A DNA stretch of 38,645 nucleotides from Porticoccaceae bacterium (GTDB taxonomy: Bacteria > Pseudomonadota > Gammaproteobacteria > Pseudomonadales > Porticoccaceae). The notes below the pieces were generated by a model. The model searched no databases. It was not told the DNA's origin and saw only the letters and a list, made by a program, of their open reading frames with translations. Of the stretch, positions 27,395-36,115 are shown piece after piece; position 1 is the first letter of the stretch; each line of letters begins with the position of its first letter. The stretch lies in assembly GCA_029254005.1 (NCBI GenBank), contig JAQWYJ010000140.1, positions 1-38,645 of the forward strand. Reading direction: 5' to 3'. Both the position numbers and the translations under genes were made by a program.

Positions 27395-28165
27395 ATGACG
27401 ATTAAACTACGAACTCAACGAGAACTTGACAAAATGAGAGTTGCTGGGCGTCTAGCCGCAGAAATCTTGGAGCTTATAGAGCCCTATGTTGTTGCCGGAG
27501 TGTCGACCGAGGAGCTAGACCAAATTTGTTATCGACACATCGTAGATGTGCAAAAAGCAATACCAGCATGCCTTGGTTATAATGGCTTTCCTAAATCAAT
27601 ATGTACTTCTATCAACCAAGTAATTTGCCACGGTATTCCCTCTGATAAAAAAATATTAAAAAACGGCGATATCATTAATATTGATGTAACGGTTATTAAA
27701 GATGGTTGGTATGGTGACACCAGCAAAATGTATTGTGTTGGCAAGGTAGCGCCTCACGCACAGCGATTGATCAATATAAGTCAAGAATGCCTTTACAAAG
27801 CAATTGAATTAGTTGGACCCGGCGTCCATCTTGGTGATATTGGGCATGTTATTCAAATGCATGCGGAAAAAAATTACTACTCTGTTGTTCGCGATTATTG
27901 CGGTCATGGTATAGGCTCGGAATTTCATGAAGAACCTCAAATTTTGCACTATGGTAAGCCCGGTACAGGTATTGCGCTCAAGGAAGGCATGACATTTACA
28001 ATAGAACCCATGTTAAATGCTGGCAAGCATACAACAAAGCTAAAGTCAGATGGCTGGACAGTAGAAACACGCGATGGTCGCCTTTCATCACAATGGGAAC
28101 ATACAATGGTGGTTACCGCTAACGGTTGTGAAGTATTTACTGGACGCCATGACGAGTCCTTTTAA
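27395..28165 (+). CDS. map: methionine aminopeptidase type I
   Basis: Map removes the initiator methionine from nascent proteins. The 256-residue protein has the five metal ligands at the E. coli positions: D97 in NIDVTV, D108 in GWYGDTSKM, H171 in CGHGIGSEFH, E204 in IEPM and E235 in WEHTMVV. It is divergent from rpsB, the conserved gammaproteobacterial arrangement, and has GGAG about 7 nt before its ATG. glnD follows after 12 nt. Confidence 0.98.
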   Translation: MTIKLRTQRELDKMRVAGRLAAEILELIEPYVVAGVSTEELDQICYRHIVDVQKAIPACLGYNGFPKSICTSINQVICHGIPSDKKILKNGDIINIDVTVIKDGWYGDTSKMYCVGKVAPHAQRLINISQECLYKAIELVGPGVHLGDIGHVIQMHAEKNYYSVVRDYCGHGIGSEFHEEPQILHYGKPGTGIALKEGMTFTIEPMLNAGKHTTKLKSDGWTVETRDGRLSSQWEHTMVVTANGCEVFTGRHDESF

Positions 28166-28177
28166 TCGGAGAAAAAC

Positions 28178-30925
28178 GTGCTTTTCAAAACACCAAAACC
28201 GACGGTTTCACCGCAGAACCTCACTCTCAGTGCGCCTCTCTTTTTTGATAAAAAACGTTTTTGTTCAGATTTAATAATAAAAGATGCTGTGGTCGTGTTT
28301 CGAGATGCTCTCAATGCATCACGAATACACTTCAGCAACCGTTTCTATGAAGGCGAGGATATCCATACACTGGTCAATGAATCTGCCCGCTTCGCCGACA
28401 TCATAATTTCCTTGGCATGGCAACAATACAACTGGGATGAAGATATTTGCCTTCTTGCCGTTGGTGGCTATGGTCGGGGTGAGCTTCACCCCTACTCTGA
28501 TATTGATCTTTTGATTCTCATGCGCCGCAACAAAGGCGCTAAATACCAAGCCAACATTGAACGTTTTTTAACTTTTTTATGGGATATACAGCTCACCATC
28601 GGTCATAGTGTCAGATCATTATCTCAGTGCGTTGAAGAAGCTAAGCGAGACATAACTGTTGCCACCAATCTAATGGAAACAAGGCTAATTTGCGGCGACC
28701 AGAAACTTAGATGGAACATGCTTAAAAAAACAGGACCTAAAAAAGTCTGGTCATCAGGCGCTTTTTATCAAGGTAAAATTGACGAACAGGCTGCTCGCCA
28801 TCATAAACATGGCGATACAGAATACAATCTGGAACCAAATATCAAAGAGGCACCTGGTGGTTTGCGAGACATCCAATTAGTCAACTGGACTGCGAAACGA
28901 CACTTCAACGTTTACCGTCGATCACAACTAATTAAAAAAGGTTTTTTGTCTGAGGGAGAATACCTCAATTTGCGTCGTGATGAAGAATTCTTGTGGAAAG
29001 TTCGATATGGGTTGCACCTAATATCCGAACGAGCTGAAGAACGTCTCTTGTTTGAGCATCAACGCAAATTAGCTAAAATGTTCGGCTACACAGACAGCGA
29101 TAATAAACTTGGTGTTGAAAAATTTATGCAACGCTACTATCAGGTTGTATTATCTATACGGGAGCTTAATGACGTATTGCTGCAATACCTTGATGAAGCT
29201 GTATATCGCAAGGGTGAAGTAAAGCATATTGAACATATCAATGAACGCTTTGTGATAAGAGACAGTTACATTGACACAGTCAATGAACACGTATTTGCTA
29301 AAACGCCCTCTGCGTTGTTAGAGCTATTTGTAATATTGGGTGAAAATGACAACATAATTGGGATTAGAGCCTCCACAATTAGGCAGATAAGACTGCACAG
29401 AAACATAATAGACGATGAGTTCAGATCAGACCCTATTAACAAAATGCTATTTATGAAACTTTTGAGGGTTCCTTACAAGCTATCAGTGCAACTACAACGA
29501 ATGAATCGCTACGGCATTTTGGGTAAATATCTTCCAGAGTTTGGGCAAATTGTTGGGCAAACACAACATGATCTTTTTCACATATACCCAGTAGACGTGC
29601 ATACGTTACAAGTTGTAAGAAACCTGCGACGCTTTGTCCGTCCCGAAATAAGTAAGCAGTTTCCCATTGCCTCACACATTTACAAAAACCTGGCGAAACC
29701 TGAGCTTATAATCATAGCAGCGCTGTATCACGATGTTGCCAAGGGACGTGGTGGTGATCATTCAGTCTTAGGGGCCGTTGATATTGCTTCCTTTGCGCAA
29801 CGCCATGGTCTTCAGCCTGAAGAAGTAGAGCTACTCAGATGGATCGTTGCTAATCATTTACTGATGTCTACCGTTTCTCAAAAGGAAGATACATCCGATC
29901 CGGATGTTGTTTATCGCTTTGCAAGCCATGTTGGGGACTTAATGCATCTAGAGCACCTATACCTTTTAACAGTGGCCGATATTAATGCCACAAATCCTCG
30001 ATTATGGACTGATTGGAAAGGCTCTTTAATGCACAATCTATACTTTGAGACAAAACGCGTATTGCAAGAAGGCTTGAATGCTCCGTCAAGTAAAACTGCC
30101 TGGGTAACCTCTGCAAAAGCTGCTGTATTTGAAAGACTCCACGTCGATCATATCAATGAATACCAAGCTCAAAATGTTTGGCAAGATCTCGACGATGAAC
30201 TTTTTTTAAGAGAGAGAGCGGATGATATTGCCGCGTTTACGCGCGCTATAATAAACAATCGTAAACCTGAAGAACCGGTTGTTTTGATCCGTGATGTGGG
30301 TGTTGAAGTGCCCATAGCTACGCAGATATTTGTGTATGCAAAAAACCGCCACAAGATTTTTTCAGTAATAGCAGCCGTGCTGGACAAGCTTCAGTTAAAT
30401 ATTCAAGACGCAAGACTGCAATCAACAAGTGATGATCAAGCCTTCGATGTATTTTACGTGCTCAATGACAATGATCAGCCATTAGGATCAAACATCGCGC
30501 TATGCGAGCGCATAGTGTCTAATTTAATCGCGGGTATCATGGATCCGGACAGCGTAGAATTTGATATTCAGCGACGTACATCTCGGCAGTTAAAAAATTT
30601 CACGCTTAAAACCCGAGCAACAATACGTAATGATCACAAGACTAACACCACGATACTTGAAGTAATCACACCTGATAGGCCAGGACTACTAGCGCATCTA
30701 GCAACTATTTTTTTGCGCCATGAAATTAATCTATTTAATGCAAAAATTGCAACTTTGGGGGAACGAGTAGAAGACGTTTTTTATCTAACAAATAAACATC
30801 ATCAGCCATTGCTCGATGAGACTTTCAATGACAGTTTGAAGACAATTATTTGTAGTGAGTTGGATGAAAGAAATAAGCAAGAGTCAGATAAAAACAAGCT
30901 ATGGCAAGTTAAAATAAGGCGATAA
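28178..30925 (+). CDS. glnD: [protein-PII] uridylyltransferase/uridylyl-removing enzyme
   Basis: GlnD adds or removes UMP on PII proteins in response to glutamine and so sets nitrogen control. The 915-residue protein has the nucleotidyltransferase motif GGYGRGELHPYSDID (96-110; metal residues D108 and D110). The HD domain for UMP removal has H518-D519 in YHDVAKGRGGDHS. Two C-terminal ACT domains follow near 710-780 and 825-900 (EVITPDRPGLLAHLATIFL). Translation starts with GTG after a GGAG 6-7 nt upstream. It is 12 nt after map and 4 nt before dapC. Confidence 0.98.
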   Translation: MLFKTPKPTVSPQNLTLSAPLFFDKKRFCSDLIIKDAVVVFRDALNASRIHFSNRFYEGEDIHTLVNESARFADIIISLAWQQYNWDEDICLLAVGGYGRGELHPYSDIDLLILMRRNKGAKYQANIERFLTFLWDIQLTIGHSVRSLSQCVEEAKRDITVATNLMETRLICGDQKLRWNMLKKTGPKKVWSSGAFYQGKIDEQAARHHKHGDTEYNLEPNIKEAPGGLRDIQLVNWTAKRHFNVYRRSQLIKKGFLSEGEYLNLRRDEEFLWKVRYGLHLISERAEERLLFEHQRKLAKMFGYTDSDNKLGVEKFMQRYYQVVLSIRELNDVLLQYLDEAVYRKGEVKHIEHINERFVIRDSYIDTVNEHVFAKTPSALLELFVILGENDNIIGIRASTIRQIRLHRNIIDDEFRSDPINKMLFMKLLRVPYKLSVQLQRMNRYGILGKYLPEFGQIVGQTQHDLFHIYPVDVHTLQVVRNLRRFVRPEISKQFPIASHIYKNLAKPELIIIAALYHDVAKGRGGDHSVLGAVDIASFAQRHGLQPEEVELLRWIVANHLLMSTVSQKEDTSDPDVVYRFASHVGDLMHLEHLYLLTVADINATNPRLWTDWKGSLMHNLYFETKRVLQEGLNAPSSKTAWVTSAKAAVFERLHVDHINEYQAQNVWQDLDDELFLRERADDIAAFTRAIINNRKPEEPVVLIRDVGVEVPIATQIFVYAKNRHKIFSVIAAVLDKLQLNIQDARLQSTSDDQAFDVFYVLNDNDQPLGSNIALCERIVSNLIAGIMDPDSVEFDIQRRTSRQLKNFTLKTRATIRNDHKTNTTILEVITPDRPGLLAHLATIFLRHEINLFNAKIATLGERVEDVFYLTNKHHQPLLDETFNDSLKTIICSELDERNKQESDKNKLWQVKIRR

Positions 30926-30929
30926 CCCT

Positions 30930-32141
30930 ATGAATAGTAACCTTGACAAACTTCAGCCTTATCCATTTGAAAGGCTTGCAGAATTAAAATCTGGTATTGT
31001 TCCACCTTCACATTTGAACCATATATCGTTGTCTATTGGCGAACCCAAACATCCCGCTCCAGAATTCGTGAAACAAGTCATTAAAGAGTCTATTGATAGC
31101 ATTGGATCATATCCAACCACTAAGGGCACTCCGGAGCTACGGGATGCTATTAGCCTCTGGCTGCAAAACCGTTTTCAACTTGGTACTGGCGCGATTAATC
31201 CAGAGAGTCAGGTATTACCCGTGTGTGGTACCAGAGAAGCAATCTTTGCATTCACTCAAGCAATGGTATCTCCTGCGGCGGCATCTGAAGCTCCTGTAGT
31301 TGTCTCTCCAAATCCGTTTTACCAGATATATGAAGGTGCGGGACTGTTGGCTGGCGCAGAAGTAGTATATTTAAATTGCACTGTAGAAAACAACTTTATG
31401 CCTGACTTAATGAATGTTCCGGCGGAGATTTGGCAGCGTTGTCAACTTTTGCACCTTTGTTCTCCAGGAAATCCAACTGGCGTAGTGATGCCCCTTGAAA
31501 AATTGCAACAAGCCATTTTACTCGCTGATAAATACGATTTTATTATTGCCTGCGACGAATGCTACTCAGAAGTATATTTAGAACCGACTGCACCGCCACC
31601 AGGACTGTTACAAGCATGCAATGAAATGGGTCGTCTAGACTTTTCGCGTTGTGTGGTTTTTCACAGTTTATCCAAACGATCGAATTTACCTGGTCTGCGC
31701 TCAGGCTTCATTGCAGGAGATCAACATCTTATTCAGCAATTTTTGCGCTACAGAACATATCACGGTTGTAGCATGTCACTCCCCACTCAAAAGGCGTCCG
31801 CCGCGGCTTGGTCTGATGAACAGCACACAATTGAAAACAGAGCCTTATATAGGAGTAAGTTTGATACTGTGACGAGCATACTTTCTTCACACCTAAACTT
31901 TCCAAAGCCAGAGGCAAGCTTTTATTTGTGGGCAGAAACCCCAATTGATGACAGTTTGTTTGCTCAGAAGTTGTATGCACAGCAAAATGTTACTCTTTTG
32001 CCCGGACAATTCCTTTCAAGACATGCTAGCAACATTAACCCCGGGCAACATAGAGTGCGGATGGCCCTGGTAGCAGATGCCGATGAATGTGTTGAAGCCG
32101 CTTTGCGCATTGTGCAATTTGTAGACTCTCTAAAAAGATAA
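30930..32141 (+). CDS. dapC: succinyldiaminopimelate transaminase
   Basis: DapC makes N-succinyl-L,L-diaminopimelate in the succinylase branch of lysine and peptidoglycan precursor synthesis, directly after DapD. The 403-residue fold-type I aminotransferase starts MNSNLDKLQPYPFERL, typical of DapC. It has SIGEPKHPAPEF, SPGNPTG (178-184), ACDECYSE, and the PLP lysine in HSLSKRSNLPGLRSG (K249). The glnD-dapC order matches Pseudomonas. dapD lies downstream at 36116, so the pathway genes are split by inserted genes. Confidence 0.95.
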   Translation: MNSNLDKLQPYPFERLAELKSGIVPPSHLNHISLSIGEPKHPAPEFVKQVIKESIDSIGSYPTTKGTPELRDAISLWLQNRFQLGTGAINPESQVLPVCGTREAIFAFTQAMVSPAAASEAPVVVSPNPFYQIYEGAGLLAGAEVVYLNCTVENNFMPDLMNVPAEIWQRCQLLHLCSPGNPTGVVMPLEKLQQAILLADKYDFIIACDECYSEVYLEPTAPPPGLLQACNEMGRLDFSRCVVFHSLSKRSNLPGLRSGFIAGDQHLIQQFLRYRTYHGCSMSLPTQKASAAAWSDEQHTIENRALYRSKFDTVTSILSSHLNFPKPEASFYLWAETPIDDSLFAQKLYAQQNVTLLPGQFLSRHASNINPGQHRVRMALVADADECVEAALRIVQFVDSLKR

Positions 32142-32153
32142 AGACCACCACCT

Positions 32154-32807
32154 ATGCTTAAAAAAGAACGTGCGGATTTTATACTCAATAAGCTTAATGA
32201 GCTGTACCCAACGACACCAGTGCCCTTGGATCACAAAGACAATTATACCCTTTTAGTGGCGGTTTTACTTAGCGCACAGTGCACTGATGAACGTGTCAAT
32301 AAAGTCACTCCTGAACTTTTTGAGCTTGCTGATAATGCCCATGATATGCAACATGTCCCGGTTGAAGATATTTATAAAGTAATTCGCCCCTGCGGGCTAG
32401 CACCAAAAAAATCTTCAGCGATATCGAAACTATCACGCATTTTAGTCGATCAATACAACGGAGAGGTTCCAGAGAATATGGCAAACCTGGAGGCATTGCC
32501 TGGCGTTGGGCATAAAACCGCTAGCGTTGTAATGTCTCAAGGCTTTGGGCAGCCTGCATTTCCTGTAGATACACATATCCATCGCTTAGCACAACGTTGG
32601 GGGCTTACCAAAGGGAAAAATGTTACACATACTGAGCGAGACCTGAAGAAGCTATTCCCAAAAGATTCTTGGAATAGTCTGCATTTACAAATAATATTTT
32701 ACGGGCGTGAATTTTGTTCTGCTCGAGGCTGCGATGGTAGAGTTTGTTCTATCTGCACGACCTGCTACCCAAATAGAAAAACCCCATTTATCGCCAATAA
32801 ACCATGA
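32154..32807 (+). CDS. nth: endonuclease III (DNA glycosylase/AP lyase)
   Basis: Nth removes oxidised pyrimidines and nicks abasic sites. The 217-residue protein has the LLSAQCTDERVNKVTP segment, the helix-hairpin-helix LEALPGVGHKTASVV with catalytic lysine K121, and D139 in FPVDTHIHRLAQRWGL. The C-terminus is odd. E. coli Nth holds its 4Fe-4S cluster with C-X6-C-X2-C-X5-C. Here five cysteines at 188, 193, 198, 201 and 204 are spaced C-X4-C-X4-C-X2-C-X2-C, so the ligand set must differ or the spacing is adapted. It is 12 nt after dapC. Confidence 0.95.
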   Translation: MLKKERADFILNKLNELYPTTPVPLDHKDNYTLLVAVLLSAQCTDERVNKVTPELFELADNAHDMQHVPVEDIYKVIRPCGLAPKKSSAISKLSRILVDQYNGEVPENMANLEALPGVGHKTASVVMSQGFGQPAFPVDTHIHRLAQRWGLTKGKNVTHTERDLKKLFPKDSWNSLHLQIIFYGREFCSARGCDGRVCSICTTCYPNRKTPFIANKP

Positions 32808-32917
32808 AACCATCTGAACGGGCTACCAATCCACGATCCGAATATAAAAAATCAATATTAACGGTGGATTTATACAACCGCATTAGATACATTAGGTCGG
32901 CGTCGCTTGCATCTTAA
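32804..32917 (+). CDS. possible 37-residue ORF overlapping nth
   Basis: The ATG shares 4 nt with the nth stop (ATGA), the classic coupling overlap, and the frame runs 37 codons to TAA at 32915. The product starts MKPSERATNPRSEYKK and is basic with no membrane segment. I do not recognise it. It could equally be a chance frame in the 166-nt gap before the TonB-dependent receptor gene. The only support is the overlap. Confidence 0.25.
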   Translation: MKPSERATNPRSEYKKSILTVDLYNRIRYIRSASLAS

Positions 32918-32973
32918 ATAACGATTATAAAAAGATAAGACGATTTTAAATAATTAAATCAAAGGGGTAGTTT

Positions 32974-35601
32974 ATGAAATACGGTTATCTCTCATCCATG
33001 GCGTTAATTCCGCTATTGTCGATGAGTTCAGCATTGTATGCACAGGAAAATAAAGACAAAGAAGCCAGCATTGAAGAAGTGCTAGTAACAGGATCTTATT
33101 TAAAGTCCAGCGCAAAAGATGGGGCTTCGCCCATTGTTATTGTCGATCGAAGTAGTATCGATCAGATGGGCGCTATGTCCATCTCAGATATAACTCGAAA
33201 TTTGACCGCAAATTCTGGCGCTGAAAATGTTCCTGATTCATTCACTTCCGGTGCAACCCAAGGCACCAGCAATGTAAACTTGCGCGGCCTTGGTCTTGGA
33301 TCAACACTAGTACTTGTAAACGGCCGCCGAAACACCTTAGCAGCTGCGGTTGCCAACGATGGGTCAAGCTTTGTTGATACCAGTATGATACCTGCTATAG
33401 CCGTAGAACGTGTGGAAGTACTAAAGGAAGGAGCTGCTGCTGTTTATGGTTCCGATGCGATTGCCGGAGTTGTCAACTACATCACTCGCAGTGATTTTGA
33501 AGGAACTGAGATAGGTGTTTTTCAGCAGTCCACAACATCAGACAATCAAACAGATACTCAATTTAGTTTGCTGCATGGGTGGGCAAGTGACAACACCAAC
33601 ATCGTTCTTGCCGCACAGTACATGGATCGCTCTAACCTAAACGGGTCAGACCGACCAACATTAATCGAAAATGCAAACTCGGGATTAGGCAACTCATTTC
33701 TCCTATTTGGCCCATCTGTTGTTGAATCTGGCCCCTATGCAGGGACCTATAGCCCCTTTGAAAACGTCGCAGACGCCAGCTGTGTTGAAAATGGTGGAAT
33801 TCTCATTCCGCAAGCAAGCGGTCTTCGTTGTGGTTTTAAGTATGGACCAAGGTTTAATATCGTTAATGAAGAAGAGCGCACGCATTTTTTTGGTAGCTTA
33901 GAACATGACCTCACAAATGGCATGCAAATGAATGCTGAGGTAATGTGGGCCAATGTTAAGGTTTTGGACAACCCTCAGTCGCCTAGTTACCCTGCGTTAT
34001 CATATCTAAGTCCGTCTCGCGCTATTTTACCTGGCCAAGCTGGAAACCCCTTTGGTGTGCCAGTTCTCTGGCTAGGTCGCCCTCTTGGATCAGCATTTGA
34101 TTCTCCTCTTGCAACACGTGATAACTCGCATTTTAGAGCGTCTTTTGAACTCGATGGTGATCTTGGAGATTATCACTTCAATTCAGCTTTGACCCATAGT
34201 GCGTACAGCGGATATGGAGTCCAGCCAGACACAAGTACCTCTCGATTTTCCGATGCCATTGCAGGGGTAGGCGGCGCTAATGGTACAGAAAGCTGGAATT
34301 TATTTGACCCTCTAGCTAACAGCCAGGCTTTGATTGATTACATATCTGTAGAGCAGCAAACTGATATTGATACAGCACTCACGATTTTTGACTTTGTACT
34401 AGACGGTGAGATGGGTGGCTTTAATTTCGCGTCGGGCGTCCAGGTACGCAGTGAATCACTAGAAGTTAAGCGCAACGATATTAGCCGCGTTGAATTCGAT
34501 GCGGCAGGCAACCTTACCAAACCTGCGGATTTATTATTTCTTGGTGGCGGTGTTAATGTCGATGAGTCCAGATCATCTTGGGCTTTATTCTCAGAATTTC
34601 AACGAGACATAACCGATAATCTTGAAATAGGCTTTGCTGGGCGTTACGAAAACTTGGATTCAGGTTCAACCTTTGACCCAAAGATTTCAGCTCGTTTCCA
34701 AGCAGCAGACAACCTTATACTCCGTGCGTCAATGTCTACCTCATATCGTGAAGCGTCTTTATTCCAACTCTATAGTAGTGCGGTTAGTCTTCAGGGCATC
34801 CAGGATTTTGACGCAGATGGCAACGCTAAAGGTGGTACCGCCTTTATTCGAGTCGCTCAGAACGCCAACGAAAATTTAAAAGCGGAAGAAGCAGACAACA
34901 TTAATCTTGGTGCCGTTTGGAGCGCAACTGACAACCTTCAAGTTACTTTAGATTACTGGGCTGTTGACTACACAAATGTTATTACCATCGAAAGTGCCCA
35001 AGGAAAAGTTGTGACTGATCCAAGCCAACCGGATATTAAGCGTACTTCAGACGGCACGCTATTTGGTATAACCACTAACTACTTTAATGCTGCATCAGTA
35101 AATACCGACGGTATTGATTTGGAAGTTGTGTATGATTTCCCAGCCACTAGTATCGGCGATATCAGCCTTACCCTTGATGCTAGCCGTTACCTGAGTTATG
35201 AAATTCCTCTTGGAGGCCAAAAGACTGACGTTGTTGGACTGTTTAACCATGACAACTTTGCACGTTCTCTGCCCGACACAAAGGCAAATGCGTCGCTGAA
35301 ATGGGAAAGTGGTTCTCATCAAGCCTCTGTAACTGCGCGGCACATTGCTGGTTATGAAACCACACGCGCTGCACCTCCAGCAGGCTACTCTAACACTATT
35401 GATAGTCATCTCACGTGGGATGCGCAATATAATTATCAACTATCCATGTCGTCTATGGACACTCAAATAACGTTGGGTGTATTAAACATGACTGATGAAG
35501 AACCACCATTGGTATGGGATGCAGCCAACTTCAGTTATGACTCACGTCAGCACGATGCGCGTGGTCGTATGGCTTATGTAAGATTGAAGTTCGCTTTCTA
35601 A
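32974..35601 (+). CDS. TonB-dependent outer-membrane receptor
   Basis: The 875-residue protein is an energised outer-membrane importer. It has a signal peptide (residues 1-23, cleavage after ALYA), a TonB-box-like EEVLVTG at about 33-39, and a plug domain (about 45-170) with VNLRGLGLGSTLVLVNGRRN and VEVLKEGAAAVYGSDAIAGV. A 22-strand barrel follows, ending in aromatic strand YVRLKFAF with terminal phenylalanine. An extracellular loop has a cysteine pair (DASC ... LRC near 268-285). This resembles receptors of marine gammaproteobacteria, often for carbohydrates or other organic substrates; the ligand cannot be inferred. No transport partners are adjacent. AGGGG precedes the ATG and a strong terminator follows. 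Confidence 0.95.
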   Translation: MKYGYLSSMALIPLLSMSSALYAQENKDKEASIEEVLVTGSYLKSSAKDGASPIVIVDRSSIDQMGAMSISDITRNLTANSGAENVPDSFTSGATQGTSNVNLRGLGLGSTLVLVNGRRNTLAAAVANDGSSFVDTSMIPAIAVERVEVLKEGAAAVYGSDAIAGVVNYITRSDFEGTEIGVFQQSTTSDNQTDTQFSLLHGWASDNTNIVLAAQYMDRSNLNGSDRPTLIENANSGLGNSFLLFGPSVVESGPYAGTYSPFENVADASCVENGGILIPQASGLRCGFKYGPRFNIVNEEERTHFFGSLEHDLTNGMQMNAEVMWANVKVLDNPQSPSYPALSYLSPSRAILPGQAGNPFGVPVLWLGRPLGSAFDSPLATRDNSHFRASFELDGDLGDYHFNSALTHSAYSGYGVQPDTSTSRFSDAIAGVGGANGTESWNLFDPLANSQALIDYISVEQQTDIDTALTIFDFVLDGEMGGFNFASGVQVRSESLEVKRNDISRVEFDAAGNLTKPADLLFLGGGVNVDESRSSWALFSEFQRDITDNLEIGFAGRYENLDSGSTFDPKISARFQAADNLILRASMSTSYREASLFQLYSSAVSLQGIQDFDADGNAKGGTAFIRVAQNANENLKAEEADNINLGAVWSATDNLQVTLDYWAVDYTNVITIESAQGKVVTDPSQPDIKRTSDGTLFGITTNYFNAASVNTDGIDLEVVYDFPATSIGDISLTLDASRYLSYEIPLGGQKTDVVGLFNHDNFARSLPDTKANASLKWESGSHQASVTARHIAGYETTRAAPPAGYSNTIDSHLTWDAQYNYQLSMSSMDTQITLGVLNMTDEEPPLVWDAANFSYDSRQHDARGRMAYVRLKFAF

Positions 35602-35623
35602 ATCAAGCTATAGTTTATACATT

Positions 35624-35651
35624 AAAGCCCCTCTTTTTGAGGGGCTTTTTT
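35624..35651 (+). terminator. rho-independent terminator after the TonB-dependent receptor
   Basis: AAAGCCCCTC (35624-35633) and GAGGGGCTTT (35639-35648) form a perfect 10-bp stem with a TTTTT loop, followed by further Ts. It lies 22 nt after the receptor stop codon and separates this gene from the ArsC-like gene. Confidence 0.93.
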
Positions 35652-35725
35652 ACACCCGCCATGTTTGTATAAAGCGTAATTTTTAAAAGCTATCGAACAA
35701 AACTTTTGATATTATCGATGACTCG

Positions 35726-36094
35726 ATGTTTACCGGACCGCCAGCTGTGACTACTCTCTTTGGGATCAAAAACTGTGACACTATAAAAAAGGCTCGCCGT
35801 TGGCTGGATGACCAAGATATTGAATATCACTTTCATGATTTGAGAGTAGATGGACTAACTCTTGAACAGATCAATCAATGGATTGAAATGAGCCACTGGG
35901 AAACTCTTCTTAACAAACGCGGCACAACGTGGCGTAAACTAGACACTACTATTAAAGACACGACAAACAGAGATAACGTTGCTGATTTATTATTGAATAA
36001 CCCAGCAATGATAAAACGACCTATATTAGACCACCAAGGCAGTATCACCATTGGATACGCTGCGGATATTTATAAAACAATTTTCATCAAATAA
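35726..36094 (+). CDS. ArsC/Spx-family protein, YffB type
   Basis: It is a thioredoxin-fold protein of the ArsC/Spx superfamily, very like E. coli YffB: FGIKNCDTIKKARRWLDD (single cysteine C17), EYHFHDLRVDGL, LLNKRGTTWRKLD and PAMIKRPILD. YffB proteins are not proven arsenate reductases; a role with glutathione has been suggested and function is open. The gene habitually accompanies dapD or dapE, as here (21 nt before dapD). The ATG at 35726 adds seven residues relative to the usual start; a GTG at 35747 gives the family-like beginning. Neither has a strong ribosome-binding site. Confidence 0.92.
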   Translation: MFTGPPAVTTLFGIKNCDTIKKARRWLDDQDIEYHFHDLRVDGLTLEQINQWIEMSHWETLLNKRGTTWRKLDTTIKDTTNRDNVADLLLNNPAMIKRPILDHQGSITIGYAADIYKTIFIK

Positions 36095-36115
36095 ACAATC
36101 GAGAACTTAAATTTT

